Positions 45,601 to 57,275 of a stretch of DNA of 64,000 nt are shown here, piece by piece. This DNA is from Nymphaea colorata (Eukaryota; Streptophyta; Magnoliopsida; Nymphaeales; Nymphaeaceae). The stretch spans positions 21,145,354 through 21,209,353 of the forward strand of contig NC_045142.1 of the NCBI RefSeq assembly GCF_008831285.2, in the 5' to 3' direction. The notes beneath the pieces were generated by a model. That model made no database searches, was not told where the DNA came from, and worked only from the letters and a program-made list of their open reading frames with translations. A program made the translations under genes and the position numbers. Every line of letters starts with the position of its first letter. Within the stretch, counting starts at the first letter, position 1.

Positions 45601-46329
45601 AGCCAGACTCTCTCCTTTCAGCCTTTGCTGCTCCACGCTCACCTCCCACTGCAGCCGCATGAGTGTTGCCTAAAGGGAATCCAAGAGTTGGTCCTTCAAC
45701 CTCGCCTAGGTGCCTTGTGGTGCCACCCACTCGCGTGCGCTTGACCTGACACGCGTGGGTGCCGTGGTTGGCACCTTCAGCATGGTTAGCTGCCCTGCTG
45801 CCGCAGCAATGGCCCCTATCCTTCAGCCACATTGCAGGCTGGCCTCGGCATGGTTAACTTGAAAACTCTCCAATCTCCAAATTCATTTTCAAAACAAGTT
45901 CAAGTCACTTATTCAAAATGAATTTTGGTTCTGGAATCCAAACTCTCAATGCACAAGCAGATAGGATTTGCATCAATAACTCGTGCATGATGCAAGTGAT
46001 CCTTCGTCCTTGGTCCAATTACCCCTGTTAAAGGTGGCAGGAACGGTTGGACCTCGTACCGACGGGCGGATCCCTTTCTCTTGAAATATTTTCCTCAAAA
46101 CCTCAATTTTTAAAGAACTTTGCCGATTCGCATTTCGACCCCCTTTGAGAAAGGGGTGGGATGCGAACAGTACTCGGCTTATTGCTCACCCTTTTGTACA
46201 ACCCAATAATTTCAAACAATGAGCCATCTATGAGGCCAATTGTATTTTTGTATCTTATTTCTTTGAGCTTAACAGTTTGCACATTGTTTAATCTATGTTC
46301 CATTTCCTATAAAATTACTTGGGGGTGCC
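42694..46329. mobile_element. 3.6-kb insertion in block A, unclassified
   Basis: This segment is absent from block B at the corresponding position (about 54920-54935), so it is an insertion in A or a deletion in B. It is visibly richer in G+C than its surroundings (42720-45900), with several overlapping open frames on both strands and no recognised domain. Near its right side (about 45990-46168) lies an LTR-end-like stretch with CTCGTACCGACGGGCGGATC and GGGATGCGAACA, which resembles the U5 end of the Ogre-like LTR. No clean LTR pair or target duplication could be defined; nested insertions are likely. Confidence 0.55.
45985..46168 (+). repeat. Ogre-family LTR end fragment
   Basis: Reads TTGGTCCAATTACCCCTGTT, then GACCTCGTACCGACGGGCGG, and finishes GGGATGCGAACA. 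The minus-strand version of the 12.2-kb LTR end has the same order: GGTTGATTACCCCCGGTAAA, CTCGTACCGACGGGCGA and GGGATGCAAACA. Plus-strand orientation, moderately diverged. No PBS follows. Confidence 0.75.
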
Positions 46330-46600
46330 AGTTTAACTAATTTCTCTCTCCCACTCGGCAGCACAAACTACTATTTAAAATAAGAATAAAACATGTAATT
46401 CCCATCTCTTTTCCTCTCTCCCTCTCTTTGTCTCTATCTCTACATGCAAGAGAACTCAAAGGGCATGAGCTGTCACTTTGTTTCTTTCTTCCACCACATT
46501 TCACTTGCAGTGGAAGGAAAGCCAAAAAAAAGGAGCCACCCTGTTGAATAGAACCATTAATATACATTATATGACAGTTCAATCATCCTTGATATTAAGG
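46330..46600. repeat. Duplicated block A, right part (partner 54930-55165)
   Basis: Colinear with B again: CTCTCCCACTCGGCAGCACA, ACTACTATTTAAAATAAGAA, a CT-rich run, TTTCTTTCTTCCACCACA and CCATTAAT. A partial third copy lies at 47080-47265. Confidence 0.88.
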
Positions 46601-47079
46601 TTGCAGATTTGGTGGCAGAGACGCAGACTTAAGAGGTGGAATAAAAAGGCTCAAGTCAAAATACGTATCTGAAGTTGGAAGATTGTGTTTCCCATGGCAA
46701 TATGGTGGCTATGGAAAAACAGGAATTATGAACACCATGACAACCAGAAAAAATCCAAATCTGTTACATCAGAAGCAATTGACGTCTTTTTTATAGGACT
46801 TACCAAGTGCTAAATATGACTCCTCAAGCAAAATAACAAGTTTCTACTACTTTTCATCCTTTTTCATGTAGGAAGTCTCTCACGTATATCACCAACTTCA
46901 ACACAAATCAGCATCAACCACAAAAGCATGTAGAAAACTGATATGCTAATGACACCACATTTGAAAGACACCCTATTTTAAAGCTACTCACAGTACCTAC
47001 ACCACGGTCCTCATGAATCTTCATGATCGTCGATCAACACTAGCTATTGCCGGAAGGAATTCCCATCTTTCTGTTTGCT

Positions 47080-47265
47080 CTCGCTCCCTCTCTCTCTCTC
47101 TCTTTAGACATGCATAAGAACTGAAAAGGCATAGAGCTGTCACGTTATTTCATTCTTCCACCACACTTTCACTTTTAGTGATGGAGAAGTCAAAAAAAGG
47201 TGAACCATCCTGTTGAATTGAAATGATTAATTTACATGATAGGACTTTGTCAATCGTTCATGTTG
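47080..47265. repeat. Third partial copy of the block A/B right part
   Basis: Shares a (CT)n run, GCATAGAGCTGTCAC, TTCTTCCACCACACTTTCAC, GAACCATCCTGTTGAAT and TTAATTTACATGATA with 46430-46570 and 55010-55165. Confidence 0.8.
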
Positions 47266-47689
47266 TTAATTGTTCATGTTTGAGATGATGTTCACGCATA
47301 GTAAACTAATTTTTTTAATTAATATGCAAATAAACAATAAGAATGAGCGTTTGGGTTGGAATTTCTTCATTATTATGTCGATTTTGATGTTAGGATTTGT
47401 CCAACTTGAAAAAGCCCTTCAGTGTACATGTTAAAAAATGCATCTTCCTGAAATCACCCGAATATGGATCCCGATAAGAGCTTTTTTATGTTGCTCTCCA
47501 TTTCCTTGTAATAGATGAAATGATTATTATTTATGCTCACGTATAAAAATATTTGGATTCATGTTTCCAAAAGAATTTTGAAAGCAAGAACCATCTTCAA
47601 TGAGGCTTCGGAAACTTAATTTAGCCTCTTGCATGAGCCCAAGTTCCTCATCGACTTATATAGAAAAACCGAAGTCAGATATTTTTCAA

Positions 47690-49064
47690 GTTATTTCTTG
47701 ATTTCAACATTCATAAAGGCATATTTGTATATACGTGTCATATACTTATACATACACATAATTACCTCTCTTTGTCTTCTTTTTCCTATAGTTTAACATT
47801 TTCATTTACAATTTTTTATATACGTATACATATAAATGAATTTATATGTGCATTTCATTTTCTCTCTCTAAAATCTCTCTCTCTAAAAAAAAACTTCTTC
47901 TACCAACATACACATAATTACCTCTCTTTGTCTTCTTTTCCCTATAGTTTAACATTTTCTTTTACAATTTTTTATATACGTATACATATAAATGAATTTA
48001 TATGTGCATTTTATTTTCTCTCTCTAAAATCTCTCTCTAAAAAAATCTTCTTCTACCTCTCTCTTTCTATTAGATTTAAAATCTTTCTTTTATAAGTTTT
48101 CATATATGTATACATGTGACTATATATATGTATACATATATGCACCTCTCTCTTTTAAAAATTAAGACATTACTAAGAATCATTTCTTCTTTATTTCCTT
48201 TTCATTTCTTTCAATTTTTTCAAACACATTTTCTCAAACATTTCAAACACATTTTCTCAAACACCTCTTCCCTAAGGTCTAGGATTTTAATATTTGTTTA
48301 TCAACTTCATTGAGACCAAAACTCAATTAATGATCTAATATTAGAATCATGCTTAATAGTCTACAACCTCATTCCATTTTCAAAATTTTGGCTCTCTTCA
48401 TAAGAATATTGAAGACAATTATGTAAATAAAAGTGGGAAACTTACATGTATGTGATGGTAAAAATGCTTTTAGATAAATGTTATAGTAGGAATGAAGGAT
48501 TTGCTTCCAATTATATAAGTTCAATCCATTCATACATTCACATGCACTTGGGAAATTCACAAATAATCACATGCATTTCTCTAAAATTATTTAAGTAACA
48601 TGAAATGGAGCTCTAGCGATGTAATACCGAATTAGAGGAAAATCTTAAATTTACTTAAGTTCTTAAGAGGACACTAATCAACATTAAAAAAAGATCTTTA
48701 AAATACCCATATTATCTTCCATAGGTTTCCAAATAATATTTGCAAAGATTTCTCAATTCAAAATCTCTCAAATCAAAATGGATTATGCTCTTAAATGATT
48801 CTTTAAAACTTTCTAAAAAATTTGAAACATCAAATCTTCAACATTTTATCAAACACCACACCATATTTAGAATGAAAAAGATTTTTAAGCAAAAGTGAAA
48901 TGCATCAAGAATAGGTATAGCCATTGAATTGGTTATCCTCATAAACATCCCTAGAACAGTCAATCTTCATACAGACGGGTGATTCCCTCTCTCTCATTTC
49001 AAAAATAAAATTTTATATTGCCGAAGCAATTCAAAAATCAAAGTAAATTTTGGGAATGCAAACA
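47690..49064 (+). repeat. Diverged Ogre-family LTR, distal part
   Basis: Resembles the reverse complement of the 12.2-13.4 kb LTR region: CATACACATAATTACCTCTC words, TATACGTATACATATAAATG, a stretch with TGATCTAATATTAGAATCAT and CTTAATAGTCTACA, then TTATCCTCATAAACATCCC and CAGACGGGTGATTCC, ending GGGAATGCAAACA. A ~160-bp piece is tandemly duplicated inside it (47750-47905 and 47908-48060). No PBS follows the end, and the U3 part is missing. It is old and truncated. Confidence 0.75.
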
Positions 49065-50297
49065 TATCAACAAATTGCTCTCCTCATCAACACTGATCTT
49101 AGAGATTTAGTATATGAAATTTGAAAACTTTGGTGTAGAACCACCCTATCGCTTACTTCCTTGAAAAGTTTTTACAGAAATTATAATACAAACTTTTTCA
49201 TGTTGATTGAAAATGGATTGTCTTGGATCAAGGCAGCCAATTGAGTGATGTGTAGGTTTCAATCTCCTGCCTCATGCTTTTCATGTCGTGTTAATTGTTT
49301 TTTCTTTTATTAAGACAAAGGAAAATGGATAAAGAAAATCGACAATCTAAGATAACATAAGAAAAAATGGTGAAAAACGATCCCCATCTCTAGTTTCACT
49401 CTTTCTCAAAGCAAAAGAAAAAAAAAAAGAAGGTCAAGTGTCCAATCACTAGGAGAAAATAATAAAGAAGTTCTACCAACATGAATATGAAGAAATGCCT
49501 GATAATCCCCATAGATCTTCTCTTGTGCAAAATGATCGCAGTGTTATTGTGCAAGAAAGAGATCAGCTCTTTGCAGGGAGAGAAACACTATGATTAAACA
49601 TTTGCATGAATAGATTGTTTCTGGTTGCAAGGCTTCAAATCGACCTATTTGGAGAATGATCATCTGGTAAGTAGAAGAAGAATAGAGGAGGATTATCCAT
49701 CTCTTTCTACCAAATTAATCCATTGAGCAGCAGCAGGGGATGATTGTGCGACTCTTTTTTGCTCGTTTTTAATTACTATGAATCTTCAACCTCAAAATAG
49801 ACATTTACTCTCCACATGCACCTACTACAAGCTTGACAGTGGACAACATGTTGGGGGGCAGATAGGGGATGAAGAGTGATGGTGGTGCACTGCAGGTTGT
49901 GGTGAACGATTGGAGGCTGCTGGTTGGGGTAGAAGAGATGATGCCATTCAGCCTGCAAGTTGGGTCACTGATGGGGAAGGTAGAGACCCTGCACGATGCG
50001 GTGGGCATGTTGGGTTTGTGCAATGAGGTGATGGCGTTGGCATTAAATGGCTTCTTGGTCGAGCAATCGAGAATGAGAGATAGACACTTTTAGTGGGAAA
50101 TCTTTGGGTTTCATTGTGGAGAGGACAGAGCACACGATCTGGCATTCTCTGAACCAAGAAGGAGGAGGAGAAGGTAAAAGTGACAAAGCAGGATTGATAG
50201 ATAAAGAGAGGTCGACAGATTGTGAGGGAGGATGAGGGAAACGGATAAAGAAAGGTCGAAATCTGTTACATCAGAAGAGGAATTATGAATTTCATGA
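49065..50297. other. Intergenic before the second copia element
   Basis: No recognised gene. A 74-codon plus-strand frame at 49869-50093 faces overlapping minus-strand frames and has no motif. The last 50 bp share AAATCTGTTACATCAGAAG with 46755-46775, so a small repeat flanks the copia insertion site. Confidence 0.4.
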
Positions 50298-50648
50298 TGT
50301 TGAAAGTGGGTGTTACATCTAGCGCAGCATGCTCAATGGATCATTCTCATTCTTGCCTTATTGAAATCGATTTGAACATTGGAAAAATTGCTGCAATATA
50401 CATTACTGACATTCTTTCCTCAATAATTTTGAGTTTTGTATGTAAAGTGTACCAATGATCGTATGCATTGTCTTTTGCTTTCCTCATGTATCGTATATAT
50501 ACTTGTAAAGCAAAGAAAGAAAATAAGGAAACAGGGAAAATCAAAGGAGCAACTGCTCTAGCATTCATCGTGGATGTATGTCTATGGACCGAGCCACATA
50601 AAAATCAGTGTTCGTTTCTTGGTTCTCTTTCTTTATCCCATTTCAACA
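50298..50648 (+). repeat. 5' LTR of the copia element
   Basis: Begins TGTTGAA and ends TTCAACA, a perfect 7-bp terminal inverted repeat. A TATA-like run GTATATATAC lies near 50488-50498, and the end sits directly against the PBS. Size and ends are typical for plant copia. Confidence 0.92.
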
Positions 50649-50660
50649 TGGTATCAGAGC
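50649..50660 (+). other. Primer binding site (initiator Met tRNA), copia
   Basis: TGGTATCAGAGC, the standard complement of plant initiator tRNA-Met, immediately after the LTR. Confidence 0.95.
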
Positions 50661-50674
50661 ATTGACTTTCATTC

Positions 50675-52227
50675 TTGGCACATTTTGCTTATCTCCTGGT
50701 GCTTGATCTTGCTCATTTCATCATGACCGAAGACTCAAGCTTTGGAACCACCAGCAAAGTGGTGGAAGAAATTATCGTGCAGGAGCAACCAAGCCCTGAA
50801 AACAAAATTACTTCTGTACTTTTAATTGGCAGCGACTATTTAGCTTGGTCCAAATTTGTGATGCTCTATTTGAGTGGCACAAGCAAGCTGAATTTTGTTA
50901 CTGAAGATCTTCCAAAACCTGCTGAAACAGATCCAACTTACAGAGAATGGCGATCCACCAATCATCTCATAATGTCTTGGTTGATTAACTCTATGGTGAC
51001 TAAGGTCACTCAAGGATTTTACTTTGCAGAAACTGCTCACCAAATTTGGAGGAAGGTGAAGGAACCATATAGTGAGAAAAATGACATTGCTCATATGTAT
51101 CAACTCTCTCAAGTCATTTGGGATCTTAAGAAGCAAAACAAAAATTTCAGCAATCTCCTAGGCAACATACAAGGTATGTGGGATGAACTTGACTATCTTA
51201 TGGATATGTCTGCTACTCTTTGATCCAGAGAAAAAAAACGTGAACAACAGAATTTTTTTGTACTTCTTGTGACTCTTGGCCCAAAGTATGAACCCATCCG
51301 AAGCCAGATCTTAATGTTCATGGGACTTCGTTCTCTTCCCACTATTTGTTCTATTCTTATAAGAGATGAATCTAGAAAAAAGGTAATGCTTCAAAATTTT
51401 GATCCTTCAAAGGACAACTCTAGCAATCTAGATTAGGTTGCATACTGTGGAGTTGATAAAAACAGTGAAAACAAGTGGAAGAACTGTCCACAACGATTAT
51501 GTTCTCATTGTAAAAAGGAAAGGTGTTGGTTCCTCCATGAAAAACCAACCACCATGAGGCCAAAAAAAAAAAGAAAAAAAGAAAAAGAAAGCACCACTGC
51601 CGTAGCCAAAGTTACAGCCAAAACTTTGGATACTTCGGATCTTACTCAGCTGCTGGAAAAAATAAGTGAACTACTTAAAAATGTCAAGGATCATCATGGT
51701 AAAGAGCAGAAAAATGCTACTGCAACATCAACAAGTGTTACCGGTAATGCTCTAATTTCCCTCAAGTCTGATTATTGGATAGTCGATTCTAGAGCTAGAG
51801 GTCATATGTCTATGAACTGCCATAACCTTAGTAATTATTCTTCAATGCCTAGAAAAAAAATCATGTTACTGCGAATGGCTCCTCAATGCTTGTTCAAGGA
51901 GAAGAGTTAGATTTTCATAGAAATGGTGTTAAATCTAAAGTGCTTTATGTGCCTGAATTGTTAGGTAACTTGTTGTCGGTTTCAAAAATTGTTAAAGATT
52001 TAAATTGCCAAGTTATTTTCTCCCCCACTAACAATGTATTGCAGGACCCTATATCAAAGTGGAAGATTGGTGTGGAAACTCAAGAAAACGGGCTATATGT
52101 GCTGAAAATTAATGAATGTGCCTTGACTCCCCAAATCAATCGAGAGGGGGGACTTTGGCACCAGAGACTTAACCACCCATCATGTCATGCCTTGAATATT
52201 TTATTATCAAATTTGAATTATAACTGA
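50675..52227 (+). pseudogene. gag: Copia gag-protease polyprotein, truncated
   Basis: One frame runs from 50675 (likely true start MTEDSSFGTTSK at 50723) to 51910, with two stops: TGA 51221-51223 and TAG 51434-51436. Gag motifs are SDYLAWSKFVMLYLSGTSKL, HLIMSWLINSM and KYEPIRSQILM. The zinc knuckle is reduced to CSHCKKERCWFLH (the Gly-His part is lost). After a Lys-rich stretch comes the protease with YWIVDSRARGHMS, where the DSGA active-site triplet reads DSRA. A frame change near 51860 leads to VLYVPELLGNLLSVSKIV and the GAG-pre-integrase LWHQRLNHPSCHALN, ending at 52227. The product would be non-functional. Confidence 0.92.
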
Positions 52228-52230
52228 CAT

Positions 52231-53264
52231 GTTTGGTTGGCAAAAATTCATCATCCAAATTTGAATTTAAAGAGGCCCACACATTAGTCCACATTTTCGA
52301 AAAATATGTTTGGTTGGCAAAAATTCATCATCCGCATGCTTTGGATGATGGCTAGAATGGAAAGGGAAAGGAGAAAAGTGAGGAAAGGATGGACAAACTG
52401 GTAACAACAATAAGCGGTGAACATGCTGTAAAAATGGAAGTATTGAAGCGAAGTGTGGGTTGCTGTGCACCATTGCCCCACATCAGTATTGTTGCGACGA
52501 TGCTGGACCTAGTTGCTGTCACATCATAGTCCCCACATCAGACCCAGGTCGGTGACTCACGTGCCCTTCAGCCAAAAAGTCTTCGCTCCACCACTAGAGA
52601 AGGGGCTGAGATCACAATTTGGCGGGCCAGCATGAAATTATTCATGTCATGAGGAATCAATTTTTTGAAAGATCATAGTAATTTTGCTTTGCTGGGCTAT
52701 TACATCCTTTGATGGGATATTCATATGATCCATCTATTGTACAAGGTTGACTGGAAAATAAACGAATGTCATCATACTTTAAACATGTTTAAGGGTAATT
52801 AAAATGGGTGATTAACAATGGATTGGCATGATCATTTCTAAATATTCAAGTGATTCAAAGATGAACCTCCACGGCTGGATGGTTATTTGTTTGTTTGGTA
52901 TCAATAAAAAACATCGCAAAATATGCATTTCCAGCGATCAATTGCTTGACCATGGTTTTCAATTATGGAATCCAACTTTTATGGCAGTTTTTAACAATAC
53001 AAAATAACCATCCAAGCACAGAAATAGCTGCCTAATTTCAACACACAGACACACACACTCATATATATGTATATATATTCCCATTAGCAACTCCCTAGAC
53101 AACTGCACTTGAGGCTCTTAATTCTGTTGAACAAATTTGGCAACCTGGTCATTGTTCAATCTCATAAAACAATACTTGAAACTGTAGGAAACTTAATTTG
53201 AAGAAAGAAACAATATTGTAAAAGCGGTATCGTATCACTTATCAATCAGGCTAACCTATATATG
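52231..53264. other. Intergenic with a short direct repeat
   Basis: CATGTTTGGTTGGCAAAAAT plus TCATCATCC occurs twice (52229-52258 and 52306-52333), at the break point of the copia element. The remainder shows no gene; a (CA)n/(TA)n patch lies at 53042-53078. Confidence 0.5.
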
Positions 53265-53576
53265 TATGGTAACATATTGTAAATTTATTTTTGTAATGCA
53301 TTCACAATTAAAAAAGAAAAAATAGCAATAAATTCTGATAAAACCAAGAAAATGTTTCCTATATAAAACAACTCATCACAATGTTACACACATAATAAAA
53401 ATTCACAAATCTTCATCTACAGACATAATAATGGTAAGACATGATAACCATGATAAAATTTGAGGTCTTAAAGACTTTTATAATAAACGTTTTACTGCTT
53501 TTACATCATATTATCAAAAATTTATAATATGCAACCTATCTATTCACCTTCTTCATCTTCATTATAATTTTCAAAC

Positions 53577-53702
53577 TCATTTTGCTTCATTGTTTTCATC
53601 CCCTTCAAGTGGAATGTCCTCACCAGCATATGCAGGCTCACCTTCTTCAATGTTCAAAAGGAGTAGGCCACAATGAGGCCTCCATCCTTTCACATCAAAT
53701 TC
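53577..53702 (-). CDS. Terminal exon of an unrecognised gene, copy B
   Basis: Same 126-nt open exon as 41111-41236: EFDVKGWRPHCGLLLLNIEE, then GEPAYAGEDIPLEGDENNEA, K and TGA. Its acceptor reads CATCTGAG instead of CATCTCAG, weakening the CAG consensus. Other exons are not seen on the minus strand up to the LINE scrap at 54.6 kb. It is likely a retained gene end rather than a working gene; family unknown. Confidence 0.5.
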   Translation of the reverse strand, partial: EFDVKGWRPHCGLLLLNIEEGEPAYAGEDIPLEGDENNEAK

Positions 53703-54559
53703 CTCAGATGATCACTGCTGCTCAGAGCATCATTGTCAAAATTCAAAAGAAATTGTGAATTCCAAAGAATGGCTACTAATGGTGCTAGAGTCACTCTCAA
53801 AAGCATGTTCCTTTCTTCCAGCAGCCACAATTCACTTCAAGCCTTCCAAGATAGTCAAACTAATTGAAATATTCATCTCCAAAATATTTTTATTGCATGA
53901 CGAATGACAAATACAAGTGCCATGTGGTGAAACATGAAGAGGTAATCTGATGGTCTCCAGTGGCAGAGTTACATTGTAGCTGGTGTGGGCAATTACCCAC
54001 ACCAGCCTACAAATTTTGCCTTATTTACATATGTAAACATAATTGACTTTTATTGTTTCTTTTTTTTTTCTTTTACATATGAGTGACCCTTCAAGTTTAA
54101 AACTAAACAGAGTGCCACTCAATCAGAAATTTCTAACTCTGCCACTGGTGGTGTCAATAGTTAAACGATAGCATGACATTTTCAATTTGCTCTGCCACTG
54201 GTGGTGTCACTAGCTAAAGTTTCATATATATATATATAAACATTATGCTACATATAAAATAGGCTTTTAAAGATTGACATGCGACCCTTGGAATCCAGCC
54301 GTATAACTAAATCAAAAATATTTTACTTGCATAATAAGTTCTAGAGTCTTTGGTTGTATTATTGTAAACCAACTTAAATTATTTCTTTCTTTTCCTTTGT
54401 GTAGTCTAAACAAACATAGTTTGAACAATTCTTTTTCTTTCTATTCAAACAAGCTTTTATAAAAATTTGTTTCATTCTATTTTCTTTCCTCTCCTTTTCT
54501 TCCAAAATCCTTTCTTTCCCTTTCCATTCTTTTCCTTTTATCCTACTTTCTCTCCATCC

Positions 54560-54905
54560 AAACAGGTGCAATAATAGGTCAACGAAAAATTTATTTAACA
54601 ATTGGGATTGTGTTGCCTAAAGCCTCTCTAAGAGCCAGCATGTTTGAAATGACTTTATATAAGAAGTTACATGGGGAAATAGGTTGCTACTGGTGTACAC
54701 TTGTAGTTCCTTCTATCTTGAGAATCAGAACAATCACAGTGTTGTTAAACTTCTTCACCATTCATCTTATTCCCAAGAAAACTTCAACCATCTTGATCAT
54801 GTAATGACTGGTTACTCCTCGGTATTGTTGAAAAAGGGACCTGAAGGATCCATTACGTCCCGAAGCGCTCTCCGCTTTCAAACTAAAGTTGCATACTTCA
54901 GTTCT
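54560..54905 (-). pseudogene. LINE reverse-transcriptase scrap, copy B
   Basis: Minus-strand motifs: FNNTVIVLILKIEGTTSVHQ, a stop, PISPCNFLYKVISNMLALRE and ALGNTIP. This extends a little further than copy A toward the RLRxxLGxxISPNQ motif of plant L1 RT. It is riddled with stops. Confidence 0.8.
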
Positions 54906-55165
54906 TTTGTTAAAACTGATCTTTGGATTTGTCGGACTCATCTCTCTTTTCCACTCGCCAGCACAGACTACTATTTAAAATAAGAACAAAACATGTAATA
55001 GCCATCTCTCTCTCTCTCTCTCTCGCTCTCTTCATGCAAGAGAAGTCAAAGGTCATGGAGCTCTTACTTTGTTTCTTTCTTCCACCACACTTTCACTTTC
55101 AGCGGTAGACAAGTAAAAAAAGAGAGGAACGACCCTATTGAATAGAAACCATTAATTTACATGAT

Positions 55166-56109
55166 ATGACATCATTGATATTAGCCATCCGTTAGCAAAC
55201 TAACCAAAATATCTTGATTGCCACGTTATTTTCTCCAGAAACCCCAGAGGAGGATTTGCTGATGGATACGAAAGAGATACATGGGCTCTACTACATCAAC
55301 TAAATCGAACACAAACAAGGCCACCACCAACAACAATCAAATTCTCTCGGGCCAACTAAATTGAAGACAAGCAAGGCCAGGAGAAAGACAAAGAATGTAT
55401 CGTTTCTTTGCTGTCCTTAATTTGTACTTTGGTGTTTTCTTGTCATCTATTTTTTTTTTTTTTCATTTTACATGCAAAAATTGGTTTGAATCAACCTATT
55501 TGAATTGTACCAGTTCGTTCTCGGCCCAATATTTCATGATTTTATCATCCAGATAGCACAAGCTTTGATAGTCATACATGAAAAGACCTCAATACTTAGT
55601 CCGTTTCTTGTGAAGTTACATCATGTTTTGCATGTCTCCATTTATTTTGTAGCTCTTAAACAATTATTGACATCGACTTTTCTCTATATGCCACAGCTTT
55701 CTTAAACTCCAAATCTGTCAACCCCAAAAGGTCGCTGCTCTTCCATATCAAGCTGTAGCTGGATGTCCCCAGCACAGGTTTTCCGTGAGTTCTCAAATGC
55801 AACTACCTAGCAGCGTCTTCTAGGTGATTGTCACCTCAAATCCATCAAAAGATGCATTTCCAATGATCAGTTGCTTGACCTGATTTCGATACACACACAC
55901 ACGCACACACACACACACACATATATATATTCCGCACACCTTAATTAGGTCCTCATGCCACACACCTTAATTAGGTCAATGATGCATCACTCAGATGCTT
56001 TGAGGCGTTCTTCTAGGTGATGCACAGAGACCTCATGCAGGTGTGCACCTCTAACAACACTGGTTTAGGCTACTTGTCAAAGAAAGAAAAATCTTGCAGA
56101 AGAAGATTC
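55166..56109. other. Intergenic; (AC)n(AT)n microsatellite
   Basis: No gene recognised. The microsatellite lies at about 55889-55930. CACACCTTAATTAGGTC occurs twice nearby (about 55935 and 55961). Confidence 0.5.
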
Positions 56110-56417
56110 CATGCGTGACTCTTTCGCAGTCCACATCTTCTGTTAATCTTTCCACCTTAAGAGCTGTTTCAGAATAAAAAAACAAATCTGGCCAAATCAG
56201 AGAGAGTTAGAGAGAGAGAGAGAGAAAGAGGGTGATGACAGTTGCTCATGATGAGAGCAATGAGTGCAGAGTGTTCAGCTGAGTTCAGGTGGACATGGGC
56301 CAACACGAACAGATTTGCATTAATGACACAGTCGTAGCGAAAAAGAGTGTCCGGTCCAAGAAGGTACTCTATATAGAGAAGATATATCTTGTAAGAAAAA
56401 GATGACTAAGAAGTTTG

Positions 56418-56450
<33 letters not shown>

Positions 56451-57275
56451 TGTAGAAATGGGTTGTCAAAACAGGTTATATGTAAAAAAATTGTGTATAT
56501 GGGTACATAATGACCAAAATATCCCTGTTTATAGTAGAAAAGGAACATTTTAAAAGGGTAAAAAAAGGTTATGAAAAAATTAAAAAGTGTAAAATAGACA
56601 TAGTACGTCACTAAAAAATTCAGAAATAACCCAATCTTCATCTTTTTTCCTATGATACTGTATACTTGTGGATCCACAGAAGTGTGCAGCAACTCGATCT
56701 CATATCTCATATCGGGCATTGACCAGTTCCACAGATTCAAGTGGCCGAAGAAGAATAAAGAGGAGAGGGGGTTGGTGGTGGAGGAAAAACTGAACTTTAG
56801 CCACCAGCGTTGTCATGGGATGTCGCTTGTCAATTTCTTCAATCGATGCGGCTTGAGTTTTCGACACAGATGGTCAACGGCAAAGCTCTCTCCAAAGAAC
56901 GTAGGTGACCTTAGACTTAATTTTTTGCTTAGGTGGGCATTTGAGATCCTTTTAATGATGTACGTGGAAGGATATATATCTATATGATCCAATATATTGC
57001 ATGCCTAAGGTCTGATTTGTACAGGTGAAAAGTGAAAACTGGAAGGAAAGCACCTCTAACATCACAAAGCACCCATCTAAATATGCTTTCTATATCAAAA
57101 TTTTATCCCTCTATACATATCATTCTTGCAGCTAAAACAATGCCAAAAGCTGAATTTTTCATTATAACTCGCGACCTTTGAAAGTTGATCAAACAAACTG
57201 ATGGTCGCTAACATCATCTCCAAGAACTGATCGCCTTCTAACCAATACTTTCGGCTCAAACCGGATGGTTGCTGT
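56110..57275. repeat. Duplicated block Y (partner 30620-31830)
   Basis: Same order of shared words as block X. It contains an (AT)n run at about 56420-56449 and about 200 bp around 56730-56900 that X lacks or has changed. No coding region is recognised. Confidence 0.85.

Larger units (their letters stand above)
50298..52230 (+). mobile_element. Ty1/copia element, 5' part (LTR, PBS, gag, protease)
   Basis: An intact 351-bp 5' LTR, the initiator-Met PBS, gag, protease and the GAG-pre-integrase region are present. The element then stops at about 52227 without integrase, RT or a 3' LTR. A 3' deletion is the simplest cause, so no target duplication can be checked. Confidence 0.93.
53265..55165. 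repeat. Duplicated block B (partner 40805-42693 + 46330-46600)
   Basis: Uninterrupted copy of block A without the 3.6-kb insertion. It contains the same terminal exon, the same 3' sequence and the LINE scrap, followed by the CT-rich tail. A short tandem duplicate with TCTGCCACTGGTGGTGTCA occurs at 54136-54155 and 54190-54210. Confidence 0.9.

Noticed and set aside
42720-46168. Full Ogre-family LTR or solo LTR
   Set aside because: Only the last ~180 bp resemble the LTR end; no TGTAATCACC start or target duplication was found.
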